Assembly (NCBI GenBank): GCA_028689115.1
Contig: JAQTWV010000001.1
Coordinates: forward strand, 409,439-473,438
DNA: 64,000 nt
Source: Candidatus Altimarinota bacterium
GTDB lineage: Bacteria; Patescibacteriota; Gracilibacteria; BD1-5; UBA6164
Reading direction: 5' to 3'
Shown: positions 32,283 through 44,086 of the stretch, in pieces
Position numbering within the stretch: the stretch's first letter is position 1
Layout of the letters: each line of letters opens with the position of its first letter
Made by a program: the position numbers and the translations under genes
Notes under the pieces: generated by a model
Databases searched by the model: none
Told to the model about the DNA's origin: nothing
What the model saw: the letters and a program-made list of their open reading frames with translations, nothing else

Positions 32283-33566
32283 TTAATTAATAACACGTAC
32301 ACAACGAACATATTGAGCAACTGTTTTATTTGCAGATTGATACGCTCAATCTGATGAATTTCAAGCAACTTGGAATCTAAAATTACCATAAAAAGTATTT
32401 ACATCATATGAAGTTGAATACCAAGAATAATCAATAAATCAAAGTAAACTTTGAGTTCAATTTCATCTATGTTTACAAAATAAGAATTGAGCTTCTCATG
32501 GCTGATTTTCACAATTACTTAATGTAGCATTTACTCAATAAGCAATTGCAGGGACGTACCAGTCATCAAATCATCACCAAACTAAATCATTACAATACTT
32601 TGTAGATGGGTGATTAACCAACGTAGGATCAACTGCAATTATAGCTTGAGTATTTACCCTACCATCAGTTGCATTAATTGCATTAATTATATCTGTTGCA
32701 GTATTAGTAGTTTTCCATGCATAAATTCATTGAGTTCAAGCAACAGCCATAGCATTTCAATGTCATCAAGTATAAACTCAAGCATAATAAACACTTTCTC
32801 ATGGAGTTGTTGATAAATTCATTCAAATTGTTGGAGCTATACTACAATCATTTCAAGTATATCAACCAGTACATTCGTAATAGCAAGGATTTGCATTATT
32901 TGTGTTTTGCCATATTTCATTTTCACTTATTGGTGTTCAAATTGTAAAAATTGCATTTGTATAACTTGGTTGTGTATCACAACTATTTACTACTACATTA
33001 TTTTCACTTATTCATACAATTATCTCATATGGTAAGTCAATTCATTCATCTACTACATAATAATCTGTAGCTCATACTGTAGTTAGTATTATACTTGGAC
33101 TATCTCAAGTTTGCATTAAATAATAGTTTCATTTAACAACTGCTTGACTAAGTTCTTCATTTACTGTTGATGCTTGTATAAATTTATATGCTCATGTTCA
33201 TGTTCATCATACTGAGTATGAAAATACATAATCTCATTTTGTTACTGGATCTTTAAAATTATTTCCATCTTCTTTTAGATTTAAAAAACTTGCTGTTCAT
33301 TGTATTGATGTTGATGTATTATTTCAATCTATTGTTAATCATGTATTTGTTTTTGTTGTATTAATTAATGTAGATATACTTGTTCATTTTGCAATTTCTA
33401 TTCAGATCTTTTTCATGATATTATTTATATCACTTACTCTTTTTCAATCTCTTGCTGATATACTATATCATTGTAAGTTTATAAACGCTATTGTTCATAA
33501 AATTGCTAGTATTGTTATTACTACTATAAGTTCTACTAGTGTGAAAGCTTTGTTACTTTTTTTCAT
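32283..33566 (-). CDS. Type IV pilin-like protein with C-terminal DUF1566-like domain
   Basis: 427 aa. Starts MKKSNKAFTLVELIVVITIL, a type III signal nearly identical to pilin gene 1. The first ~160 residues match that paralogue closely (KRVSDINNIMKKIGIE, FIQASTVNEELSQAVVKGNY). The C-terminal ~200 residues differ: GDDWYVPAIAYGVNATLSNC and VAQYVRCVRVIN, the DUF1566/Lcl-like layout. ATG 33566 chosen, since an upstream ATG at 33576 reaches TAA after seven codons. Likely displayed on pili; its adhesin-like end varies between paralogues. Confidence 0.82.
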
Positions 33567-33580
33567 ATTTTTTCATAAAA

Positions 33581-33615
33581 AATAAATACTAATAATTAAA
33601 TTATTAGTATTTATT
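33581..33615. terminator. Hairpin upstream of pilin gene 2
   Basis: AATAAATACTAATAAT-taa-ATTATTAGTATTTATT, near-copy of the hairpin upstream of pilin gene 1, so the duplication included flanking DNA. Confidence 0.7.
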
Positions 33616-33663
33616 GGGATTTTCAAAGTATTTTTTGTTTTTTGGATTGACAATAAATACTAA

Positions 33664-33807
33664 TTATTTATTAATACATGATTTTATTTCATTTCAAGCA
33701 ATTAAATCAAAAACTACTCAACTATAAAATTTTGTTAAATTAGATATTTTGTTATCTATAACTGATAAAACTGCTAGATATGTTCATTTATAATATAATC
33801 ATTCCAT
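33664..33807 (-). CDS. 47-aa orphan
   Basis: MEGLYYKGTYLAVLSVIDNK, then ISNLTKFYSGVVFDLIAGNE and IKSCINK. Four of its Gly residues are TGA, which supports translation in the host code. 17 bases downstream of the topA stop on the same strand. Not recognised; may be a fragment. Confidence 0.4.
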
Positions 33808-33823
33808 ACAATATTTATATTAA

Positions 33824-36115
33824 TTATAAAACTTCTTCTTTTTCTCTTTTTTCTTCTACTCTTTTATTTAATTCATCCCAAACATCTTTTGGAATATTTT
33901 TAGCTATTTTTACAGCAGGATAATTTTTTGCAGCAAGAAATTGTCATCTTTTACTATTTTTTACAACCAATTCCTCTCAAGTTTCTAAATCAACTAAAAG
34001 TCATTTTTCTTTTAATATTTCTTCTAAAATATCTTCTTTTTCATCTTTTATTTTACCAATCCATTTTACTTTTGGATATTCACTACTTGCAAGAAATGGT
34101 CAAAATCTACCAGTTTTTACAACTATTGTTCACTCAATTCAATCTGGGCAAGGTTTTCATTCATACTTTTTTCTTAAATCGTCAAGTGCATCTTTTTCTT
34201 CCTTTGGTTGATCTACAAAATCACACTCAGGATAAGCTGAACAACCTATAAATTTACCATTTTTACTATGTCTATAAATCAAATCAGCTCCACATTTAGG
34301 ACAAGCTTTTCAAACTTTTTCTATTACTTTTTCAGCATTATCACCTGCATGATCTAAATCTTTTTTAAGTGTATCATTCCAAAATCTAGAAAGCATAGTA
34401 ACATAAGTTTCATCTCAAGTTGCTATCTTATCGAAATCTTCTTCTACTTTTGAAGTAAACTTATAATCCATCATTTCTTTGAAATATTCTTCCAAAAAAT
34501 CATTTACAGTATATGCAACTTCAGTTGGTGCTAAATATTTTTTATTTACTTTTTCTATATATCATCTATCAATAATTGTTGAAATAGTTGGCGCATAAGT
34601 TGATGGTCTACCAATTCATTCTGTTTCCATTTTTTTAACCAAAGATGCTTCAGTATAACGAGCTGGTGGTCTAGAAAAATTTTGAGTTGATTTAATACTC
34701 GTAGAAACAAGTTCTTCTCATATTTCAATATTTGGTAAAACTCCACCTTCTTCGTCTATTTCATCATTTTCATCATCATTTGATTCTATGTAAAGTTTCA
34801 TAAATCAATCAAATTTTATAACTTCTCATTTAGTTATCCATAATTGATTTGTTGCTTTTTTAGGAGAAAATGAAAAAGTTGTTACTTCTACAATAGCGTC
34901 AGACATCTGACTTGCAAGAGTTCTTTTCCAAATAAGAGTATACAGTTTCAATTGTGTAGCATCTAAATCTCAGGCTAAACTTTCTGGTGTTCTAGATAAA
35001 TCTGTTGGTCTAATAGCTTCATGTGCTTCTTGAGCTCAAGCAGATTTAGTTTTAAAATCTCTTTCTTTATGATAATCTTTTCAAAAATCTTTTGTTATAA
35101 CATCTCTAGCTTGAGTTTTTGCTTGTTCTGATAAATTTACACTATCAGTTCTCATATAAGTTATAAGTCATTGTCTTTCCCCTCCTCATAAATCAATTCA
35201 TTCATACAATTTTTGAGCAATCGTCATAGTTTGTTTTACTCAAAAACCAAATTTTCTAGAAGCTTCTTGTTGAATTGTTGATGTTGTAAAAGGTGCTCAA
35301 GGGCTTCTTTTACTATCTTTTTTTACAGAATCTACAAGTGTAAATTCTACTTCTCAAAATATATTTAACTCTAAATTATCTTTTTTATTCTTACTTTCTT
35401 TTATAGTTGAAATATCATTATAAAGAAGTGATAATATTTTTTCAGCTTCTTCTCTTGATTTTATAGTTTTTGGTTTACCTCAAATTTTTGATAAAACAGA
35501 TATAAATTTAACATTATTATAGTTAAATTCTACACTTATTTTCCACGTTTCTTCTGGTTTAAAATTATTTATTTCTCTTTCTCTTTCAACTATAATCTTA
35601 ACAGCAACTGATTGTACCCTACCTGCTGATAATCATTTTCTTATTTTTTTCCACAAAACTGGACTAACCTTGTATCAAACAAGTCTATCTAGTATTCTTC
35701 TTGCTTGTTGAGCATCAACTAGATTTAAATCAATAGTTCTAGGATGTGCAATAGCATCTAAAATAGCTTTTTTTGTTATTTCATGAAAAACTATTCTTTT
35801 TGTATTTGCTGGATTTATATTTAAAGTATGACAAAGATGCCATCAAATAGCTTCTCATTCGCGGTCCTCATCGGTAGCTATCCAAACTTCATTACTTTCT
35901 TTTGCAAGTTTTTTTAAACTATCTACTGTTTTTTTCTTATCATCATTTATACCATAATCTGGTGCAAAATCATTTTCTATATCTATTCAAAGAGTTTTTA
36001 CAGGTAAATCTCTTATATGTCACATAGAAGCAACTACTCTGTAGTCAGGTCAAAGAAATTTTTCAATAGTCTTTCATTTAGCTGGAGACTCCACTATAAC
36101 TAAATTTTTAGCCAT
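33824..36115 (-). CDS. topA: DNA topoisomerase I
   Basis: 763 aa, type IA. TOPRIM domain from residue 1 ([37 protein letters not shown]); active-site strand [17 protein letters not shown] with the catalytic Tyr near 319; [12 protein letters not shown] and [13 protein letters not shown]. The C-terminus has a four-Cys zinc finger ([22 protein letters not shown]) near 605-635 and a second finger-like repeat without full Cys. Relaxes negative supercoils. No Shine-Dalgarno; start codon directly follows a hairpin and T-run. Confidence 0.96.
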
Positions 36116-36117
36116 AA

Positions 36118-36142
36118 AAAAAAGTTAGGAATTACTAACTAA
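36118..36142 (-). terminator. Hairpin and T-run before topA
   Basis: AGTTAG-gaatta-CTAACT followed on the minus strand by eight Ts and the topA ATG. Probably terminates the 48-aa gene upstream. Confidence 0.6.
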
Positions 36143-36143
36143 A

Positions 36144-36171
36144 TTTTTACTAGAAAATATTTTTAAGTCAA
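36144..36171 (-). promoter_or_regulatory. topA promoter
   Basis: TTGACT, 16-bp spacer, TAAAAA. Confidence 0.4.
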
Positions 36172-36203
36172 AAGAAAATAAAATTATTTATATAAATCTA
36201 ATA

Positions 36204-36350
36204 TTATAATACAATTTCACCTACTTTTTGTTTAGAATCTTTTACTGAATTTTTAACTTCTTCTGATTCAATATATTTTTCCCAATCATTGGTATTCCAA
36301 TTAGTCCAATCAATATCTAATTGATTATCTATTCATTTATTTAGTGACAT
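36204..36350 (-). CDS. 48-aa acidic orphan
   Basis: MSLNKGIDNQLDIDWTNWNT, then NDWEKYIESEEVKNSVKDS and a short end. Hydrophilic, tryptophan-containing; first Gly is TGA. Not recognised. Bounded by hairpins on both sides, which supports a real small gene. Confidence 0.5.
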
Positions 36351-36393
36351 AATATATATAATTTAAATATAATATATAAATATAATAGCACAT

Positions 36394-36430
36394 AAAAAAA
36401 TAGTTTGCAAATATTTACAAACTATCTTTT
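36394..36430 (-). terminator. Terminator
   Basis: AAAAAAATAGTTTG and CAAACTATCTTTT, ~9-base loop. Confidence 0.75.
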
Positions 36431-36432
36431 CA

Positions 36433-36942
36433 TTATAAATTAATTATATTTTTAACTAAATTTTTATTATCAAATGTAAATTTATAATTTTCAAAATACC
36501 TTACCATAGCATAAAATATAGACCATTTATCTAAATTTTCAAATAAATACGCATTTCCCTCATTTTTTGCTGGATTAAACTCTTTTAGTATAGATTTTAA
36601 TTGGTTTTTAGAAGAGATTAAAGGTGCAATACCTAATTCTAAATATTTATTTAAATTTGATACGTTTTCATCACAAACTATAAAATCAAATCAAATTAAA
36701 TCAGAATCAACTACTTTAGATGTAGCAATTATATTTGCTCACAATTTTTCAGTTTCAACTCATTCTATTTCTAGAATAAATCAAGATGGTAAAATAAGTA
36801 ATGCATCTCTTAAATCTTTAATAAGTGCTTTATTGCTTATTTTTATAAGTCAAAGCGCCTTATCTTTTTGTTGTAAATCGTATTTATTCTTTAGCACAAT
36901 ATTTTTCTCCTTCTTTTCTTTTAAAATAGTATTCAAATCCAT
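36433..36942 (-). CDS. Orphan, 169 aa
   Basis: Cytoplasmic protein, unrecognised. N-terminus is charged (LKEKKEKNIVLKNKY), then alternating strands and helices (ALLILPSGFILEIEG, IGFDFIVCDENV, KYLELGIAPLISSKNQL). The LELGIAPLIS / LKEFNPAKNEGNAYLFE part resembles the C-terminal end of glycosyltransferase folds, but no catalytic motif is visible. GGAG at -20 is probably chance. Single unit. Confidence 0.6.
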
Positions 36943-37013
36943 ATAGAAAAGTTAAATTAATAAAACTAAAATTAGTATATCATATAAAATATATATTTTA
37001 CAACTTTTAAAGC

Positions 37014-37041
37014 TTGACTTTATATATAATTATCCTAAAAA
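37014..37041 (+). promoter_or_regulatory. dus promoter
   Basis: TTGACT, 16-bp spacer, TAAAAA; same form as the topA promoter. Confidence 0.4.
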
Positions 37042-37107
37042 TATATTTTTGCTTTTTTAATATTTTTAATTAAAATCTGCACAAATTAATAAAATTATAA
37101 ATAAAAA

Positions 37108-38181
37108 ATGAAAGATTTTTGGAATAAACAAATAGAAAAAAATGGTAAGCTGGTATTTTTAGCTCCTATGGATTGATACTGAGATAGCGCTTACAGACAA
37201 GCAATGAAGAGAGTTTCTCCTCATATTTTTTGTGTGAGTGAATTTTATAGTGCTGATTGATTAATTCATTCTAGATTTCTTGCTGATAGTGTATTACCAC
37301 ATTCTGTTTTAGAAGATCCATTAATTATTCAAATATTTTGAAAAGACCCAGAAATATTTGCAAATGCAGCAAAAATAATAAGTGAGAGTAGATACAACAT
37401 CGCTTGAATTGATATAAATATGTGATGTCCAGCAAAAAAAGTAGTTAGAAGCTGACATTGAAGTTCTTTACTTATAAATGAACAAACAGCATTTGAAATA
37501 GTAAAACATATGCATGAAGCAACTCATCTACCAATAAGTGTAAAAACAAGACTTAGTTTTGACGGAAATCAAAACCTAATAAATTTTGTTGCATGACTTG
37601 AAAACGCTTGAGCTAGTTTAGTTACAATTCACGGAAGAACAGCTAAACAAGCATATACTTGACGTGCTGATTTTACCAATATATATGAATTAAAAAAGCA
37701 TATTTCAATTCCTGTAGTTTGTAATTGAGATATACTAAATTATACTGACTGAATGCAAAAAATCCAAGATTTAGATGGTATAATGCTAGGAAGAGCTAGT
37801 TTCTGAAATCCTTGGTGTTTTATATGAGAACCTCAAATAAATGATGAGAGTTTTATAGAAAAAACTTGAATTAAAAAAGCAAATTTTATAGATTGAGTAT
37901 ATCATCCAACTCTTAGCGAAATACTTGTAGCAATGGAATTTCATGCTGAAAAACTAGTAGAAACAAAGTGAGAAAAAGCAGGTAGTTTACAAATTAGAAA
38001 ACATTTAGTTCAATATTTAAAAAACTTCCCATGAGTTAAAAAATATAGAAAACAACTTGTTACAACTGATAGTATAGAAAATACAAGAAAGATATTAGAA
38101 GAAATAAAAAATGAGTTTAGTGAAGATTTACAAAAAAGACCGAGCTTAAACGAAATCGAAAAAAAAGAAGAAAATCTGTAA
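37108..38181 (+). CDS. dus: tRNA-dihydrouridine synthase
   Basis: 357 aa. FMN enzyme reducing uridine in tRNA D-loops. TIM-barrel start LVFLAPMDGYGDSAYRQ (usual LAPM.g.td...R), catalytic loop DINMGCPAKKVVRSGHGSSLL with the Cys near residue 109, then VTIHGRTAKQAYTGRADF and VCNGDI..DG.LGRASFGNP (all family strings with TGA glycines). Longer than DusB by a C-terminal extension of about 30 residues. The DusA/B/C subtype is not decided. Confidence 0.92.
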
Positions 38182-38199
38182 GATTTTCTTCTTTTTTTT
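38161..38199. terminator. dus terminator
   Basis: AAAAAAGAAGAAAATCT-gta-AGATTTTCTTCTTTTTTT, overlapping the stop. Confidence 0.9.
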
Positions 38200-38385
38200 A
38201 GCTGTTAATAATTTAAACTTAAAATTAAAATATTTTTTTATTACATAATGTTTTAGCTCTAAATATTCGCAATCATTATTTACATTATGTATCGAATTAT
38301 ATGATTCTACATTTTCTTCACAATCATTGTTATTGTTTTTATCTATACAGACTTTCCAACCTGCCATATATTTTTCTCAAGATTA
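38200..38385 (-). pseudogene. Decayed fragment of the giant surface protein's SdrD-like domain
   Basis: The minus-strand translation EKYMAGWKVCIDKNNNNDCE, then ENVESYNSIHNVNNDCEYLE, matches the C-terminal domain of the 1143-aa protein (EKYMAGWKICIDKNNNNDCE...). After about 40 residues it diverges and runs into the dus terminator. The upstream flank (TTGAGAAAAATATATGGC) is shared too. Remnant of a partial duplication, lying 3' of the parent gene and its neighbour. Confidence 0.65.
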
Positions 38386-38408
38386 ACTAAAAAATAAACA
38401 CAAAGAAC

Positions 38409-38436
38409 AAAAAGAAATGAAAAATCATTTCTTTTA
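38409..38436 (-). terminator. Terminator
   Basis: AAAAGAAATGA-aaaa-TCATTTCTTTT with T tract, after the 157-aa gene. Confidence 0.75.
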
Positions 38437-38441
38437 TTCTT

Positions 38442-38915
38442 CTAATTTTTTTCACAAGGATTAATTATTGTATAAATAAAATCACTTGAAAATTTTTTCT
38501 TTTTACATCATATTTGTTCACCTGGTTTTCATATACTAAGTCAAATACATAAAGGTACAACTTCTATATCATATCAAGGATATACATAGTATCAATCTTG
38601 ATATAATAAATTTAGAAATTTAGATTCTAACTTAAATCCAAAATAATATGGATATTTTCAGTTATTATTACTTACAGTGTAACAATTTTTTATTGGTTTT
38701 ATTTCTGCTCAATATTTTTTATTAAAATCAGATAAATTATAAAATTTACTATTAGTTTCAGGAATATTATCTAATATAATTTTTGCTTTTTCTAATTGTT
38801 TAAAGTTATACATATCTACATATAGATTTTTTCCATCTACTAATAAGTATATAAATATTATTGATAATATTAATATTATTATTTTCAGTATTATTTTTTT
38901 AATTTTTTCTTCCAT
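38442..38915 (-). CDS. Membrane-anchored protein downstream of the giant surface protein
   Basis: 157 aa. N-terminal helix (residues 7-26, IILKIIILILSIIFIYLLVD), then a soluble extracytoplasmic part with four cysteines (IKNCYTV, VPLCIG, IGCKKK, NPCEKN). Starts six bases after the stop of the 1143-aa protein, so it is co-transcribed and may help its export, anchoring or folding. Not a known family. Ends in TAG. Confidence 0.65.
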
Positions 38916-38921
38916 ATTTTA

Positions 38922-41900
38922 TTATTTATTATTACCTTTAATTTTAAAGTTTCAAAAGTTCTTATTAGTAACTACTTGTCAATTTGATAGATTAACATTA
39001 TAATATCAAATTGTAGGATTTATTACTACCCAATTTTGATGTGGTATTTCTAATATTTTATAACTTCAAGTTATAAGTGAATCAAATTCATAATATCAAT
39101 CATTGTTTGTAACATTGAATGGTTCTATGTTTTCTTCACAATCATTGTTATTATTTTTATCTATACATATTTTCCATCATGCCATATATTTTTCTCAATT
39201 ATCTTGTACTCAATTTTGATTACTATCATCATATACATATCCGCTTATATTTCAAGCATATGTTTCTGGTTTTTCTGTTAGAGAGAAATTAGATGTTTTA
39301 GCTTCTTCAGTATTTCAAAATTTATCTTTAGAATAATAGTTTAGTGTATAATCTCATACTCAATTTAATAATACTGGTTCAGTATATTCTACATATACTA
39401 GACTTCATGTATCAGTTCATATAGCATAATATATTTTATCAACTCATGTTCAATTTTCATTATCTATAGAGTTTAAATCTATAGTTACATTTTCTATATA
39501 TGAGTTAGTAGTATTTGTATTTAGATTTCAAGAAATAGTATGAGTTGTAGTAGGTGTAGTATTATCTTGATATATTGGTGAAAAATTTGTATTTACATCA
39601 TATATTCAATCACTATTTATATCAATTTGATAGTTTACTGCATTATTTGTATTATTAATTACTTCTTGCCAGTTTATATTGTATTGTTGTGGATTTATAT
39701 TTGATATTACATTATCTACATATATAGTTCATGTTCAACTATTTTGAAAGTTGTCTACTAATAAATTATAATTTCATATTTTATTATCATCAAAATCTAT
39801 TTGTAAATTTTCTCTTGTTATATTAAATGTATCTATTTGTCATGAATTTGTTTCTACTCATGAGATTTTAGTATAATAATCTCATCATGCTATCATTAAG
39901 TCATATGATTCTTCTGTTTTAGATATAACTTTTACAGTTAATCATTCTTGTTTTTGAGGAAGATATATTTGTTTTGATGTATTATTAAATGTTCAACTTT
40001 GAGTTGATATAAGTGGTATTATCACATTTACTCATGGTACTTCTCTTTTTATTTCTCAATTAATAAATCAAGAAATTCTTCATTGATTATCACTAACAAT
40101 TATATCTGAATCACCATTTAACATATATAAATAATCTACTCCATCAAATCAAATTGGAGCTAATGATTTTCATGCATTATAAATATCTTCTATATCCATA
40201 AGTCCTATTAAACTAAATTCTCACATATCAATTTTCCAATTAGGTGATTCCCAACTTCAATCTGAATAAATTTCTATATATTGATTATAAGCTATTTTAT
40301 TATTAAAAATTGGATAAGGAACAACATTATCCCGATAATAAATCTTTTTTATTGTACCATTATCTTCAATTTTATAAGGTACAACTGCATGAAAAGAATT
40401 ATTACCTCAGAAATACATAATATAATTTTTTTCTGGAGTATTTTTTAATAAAGTAAATATTTCATTTGCTGTTCATGTTCAATTATTTGCTAAATATTGT
40501 AAACGATTACTCTTAAACGATAATTGAAGAGTATATATTGTATTTAAAATATCATTATCATCAGCCCATTTATCATTTAAATAATTTGGACTAGTAATAT
40601 CGTAAACAGATCAAGTTCACAAAATGTCTAAATAGTTTAAATTAAAATCATTAATATATCATTTATGATATTTTGCCATAGCAGCTGATATTGCCATTCA
40701 ATAACAACTTCATCATTCAAATGCAGCATTAGAATTTAATCAAAGAGTTTCAAATGCAGCAAATAATTTTCTTTGATTATTTTCTAGGTTCATAGTATTG
40801 AAAGCAGCATAAAATAAATCCCATTTATTTCAAGGAATTACACCTTGAATATATTCTGATTTTTCATTATTTCATAAAATAAGAGTTGATATTCCTCAAT
40901 TCAAATATCATTCAGCTGGTTCAGCGTTATAAAAATTATACCCATAAGGATATGGTTCAAATCATTCATATAAACTATAATCAATTTCCCAAGCATTATC
41001 AGTTCAGAAATCTACTGCTTGACTAGAGTTTCACATATCATTTTCTACTCTTACTTTCCAATAATAATCTCAAACTCATAAGTAAGGTATAATTGATTCT
41101 AAAGTATCAAATGATATGTCAACATAATTACCATCATTACTATAATAAGTTTCAATAGGAAAATCATTTCATAATCTATATACATCAAATGCCAATCTTA
41201 TTTTATCTCAAGAATCATTTACTACATTAGCACTCAAAATTACCCCACTTCCAGATTGAAATTTACCTATCTTACTTCAAAGAGTTATTTCTTCTTGTTC
41301 TAAAAGTGGTGATATTATATATTGATTTAAGTTTCAAATACTAACATTAAATGAATCCTGAGTTTGAGTATTTCAAAAACTTAACCAAGTATATCATGCT
41401 GGCACATTTGTTTGTCAATGTCAACCATCTCACCAACATTTTAACTCATCTCAAGTTATAGTTATTCAACAAGTATAATAATATCAAACTATTGATTGTT
41501 TCCAAGTATATCATTCGGGTACATTTGTTTCTCAAAAACCATTATATCACCAACACTTTAATTCATTATTATTTGTAATTCAACATGTATGATATTCTCA
41601 TAAATTCACTTGTTCCCAAATATATCAAGTAGGTACATCTGATTGTAAATATCTATTATATCACCAGCATTTTAGTTCATTATCAATTGTTAATCAGCAA
41701 GTATGATTATTTCATGTAGTTATATATTTCCAAGTATGTCATACTGGCACATTTGATTCTCAATAACTATTATATCACCAACATTTTAGTTCATTTCATG
41801 TAGTTAATCAACATGTATGGTAATCTCATAATGATATTTGATCCCATTTAAATCAATTTGGAATATTTAATTCTCAGTGAGAATTACTTCACCAACATTT

Positions 41901-42353
41901 TAATTCATCATCATTTGTTATTCAACACGTATGATAATATCATATTGATATATTTTTCCATGTATATCAAGTAGGTACATTTGTTTGTCAATAATTATTA
42001 TTTCACCAGCATTTTAATTCATCATTTGAAGTTATTCAACATGTATGAAAATATCATGTTGATACATTTTTCCAAGTATATCAAGCAGGCACATTTGATT
42101 GTAAAAAATTATTATATCACCAGCATTTTAATTCATCATTTGAAGTTATTCAACATGTATGAAAAAATTTTGCGGATACATTTTTCCAAGTATATCAAGT
42201 AGGTACATTTGTTTGTCAATAATAATTATATCACCAACATTTTAGTTCATTATCAGTTGTTATTCAGCATTCATGATTAAATCCTGCATATGAAATATTT
42301 GTTCAAAACAATAAAAATATTGAAAACAACAAGTAAAATAAATACTTCTTCAT
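38922..42353 (-). CDS. Giant secreted protein: RCC1-like repeats, cysteine-protease-like domain, Ig-like and SdrD-like domains
   Basis: 1143 aa. Signal peptide YLFYLLFSIFLLFGTNISYA. Then about ten ~37-residue repeats (residues 24-330) of the form HTCGITSNDELKCWGYN....NVPAGYTWKNVS, bacterial RCC1-type. After a linker with EQEEITLGS comes a region about 500-690 with FEGCYGMAISAAMAKYHKGY and SFHAVVPYKIEDNG..IYYRDN, a Cys/His/Asn layout like C39-type or papain-like peptidases. Then beta-sandwich repeats (YKSKDKFGNTEEAKT) and a C-terminal GNISGYVYDDSNQNGVQDNG SdrD-B-like domain. Probably surface-displayed effector or adhesin. Confidence 0.8.
41370..42300 (-). repeat. About ten tandem RCC1-like coding repeats
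   Basis: In-frame ~111-bp units. On the plus strand CACCARCATTTTARTTCAT recurs at each unit, with PuGTATAT about 60 bases later. Units near 41990-42240 are almost identical, so expansion is recent. Confidence 0.85.
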
Positions 42354-42550
42354 AAATACTATTTTTAGTTAAATAAAAATTATTAAACTATTTTAGTATA
42401 ATTATTATTTTGTTTATTCAAATCTTTTTTAAGTTTTTCCTTTATTTTAAGCCAAAAATAAAATATGACATATAATTATACACATAGCACATTAAATTTA
42501 CATTAAATAGTTAGTATTTTAGATAGACAAATAGAGTATTTATTGTAAAT
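42354..42550. other. Upstream region of the giant surface protein
   Basis: About 200 AT-rich bases without a gene. Probable promoter region of the surface protein; no confident -35/-10 pair found. Confidence 0.3.
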
Positions 42551-42583
42551 AAAAAATAGATAATTTTTTAATTATCTATTTTT
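42551..42583 (-). terminator. dnaB terminator
   Basis: AAAAAATAGATAATT-ttt-AATTATCTATTTTT. Confidence 0.8.
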
Positions 42584-42626
42584 ACATCCCATATTTATAA
42601 GTTTATTTCATATTTTGAAATTCATT

Positions 42627-43973
42627 TTAATACTCTTCAACATTTCCACCTCATCAATAATTTCTTTCAACCTCAACAAATTTTTGATTATTTTTCTCAA
42701 ACATAAGTTCTATATTACCAATTGGTCAATTTCTATTTTTTCTTACAAGTACATCTGTAATTCATTTTTTTTCTGTAAATTCATCATAATATTCTTCCCT
42801 ATAAAGCATCATAATTATATCAGCATCTTGCTCTATAGAACCAGATTCTCTTAAATCTGACATTATTGGTCTCTTATCTGGTCTTTGTTCAACTGTTCTA
42901 GATAATTGAGAAAGTGCTATAATTGGTACATTTAATTCTCTTGCAAGAGATTTAATTCATCTAGATATTTCACTTATTTCTTGAACTCTATTCATAGAAT
43001 TTCAATTACTCATCAATTGTAAGTAATCTATAACTATTAAATCAAGTCCTGATTCTATTTTTAATCTTCTACATTTTGATTTTAGTTCTACTAGATTTCA
43101 TCAAGCACTATCATCTATATATATATTTGCTTGACTCAATTTTTCCATTGCTTCTCAAATTTTAGCAAATTCATGGTCTTCAAGTTCTCATTTTGCAAGT
43201 TTCCAAGAATCAATTTGCATAGCACTTGCAATCATTCTATCAGTTAATTGTTCCTTACTCATTTCCAGAGAAAATATAGCTACATTTTTTCCATTATAAC
43301 CTACATTTTGAGCAAGATTAAGCGCAAAAGCAGTTTTTCACATAGATGGTCTAGCAGCCAAGATAACCATATCTCATCATTTTAAACCATTAAATTTATG
43401 ATCTAAATCTTTAAATCCAAGATGAAGTCTATGTTCTTTTATTAAATCAGGATTTTCATGAATTTCTGCAAATTCTTCAAATCTTTGTTCTAAGATTTCA
43501 TTTATATGAACAAGTTTATTTTGAATAAATACTTGAGTTACATTAAAAACTGATTTTTCTGTTTTCTCAAGCAAATCATTTATAGATTTATCTTCATCAT
43601 AACCATAAGAAATTATCTCATTTCAAGCTTTTATTAGATTTCTTAAAACAGCTTTATTTTTTACTATTTGAGCATATTCAAAAACATTTGCAGTTGTTGG
43701 AACTATTTCCGTTAACTCAGCCAAATAACTTATTCATCAAATCTTATCAAGAAGTTTTTTATCATCTAATTTTTCTTTTACAGTTATTAAATCTATTGGT
43801 TTGTTATGTTTATATAAATCAAACATAACTCAAAAAATAATAGAATTTGTTTCTACATAAAAATCACTATCTTTTAATAAATCTCAAATTGTAATAAAAC
43901 AATCCTTATCAATAAGAATACTTCAAAGTACTGATTGTTCAGCTTCAATAGAATGTGGAGGTACTTTCAACAT
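42627..43973 (-). CDS. dnaB: Replicative DNA helicase DnaB
   Basis: 448 aa, usual length. N-terminal domain [19 protein letters not shown]; RecA-like ATPase with Walker A ARPSMGKTAFALN near residue 206, [11 protein letters not shown], Walker [11 protein letters not shown], and [33 protein letters not shown] with the arginine finger region. Unwinds the fork ahead of DnaG/Pol III. No intein. Single gene. Confidence 0.96.
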
Positions 43974-44086
43974 TATTTATAAATTAGGAGATATTTTTTC
44001 TATGCTAGAGAATACAAAAAAAAACATAAAAGTAAAAATATTAATTACTTTCATGTTTGAAATTTGTGAAAATATTTTGTTAAAAA

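Noticed and set aside
36118..36171. Attenuator in front of topA
   Set aside because: The predicted topA transcript would start inside the hairpin, so the hairpin more likely ends the upstream small gene.
38146..38367. 73-aa independent gene after dus
   Set aside because: Its beginning is a fragment of the SdrD-like domain and the rest is terminator sequence; called a pseudogene.
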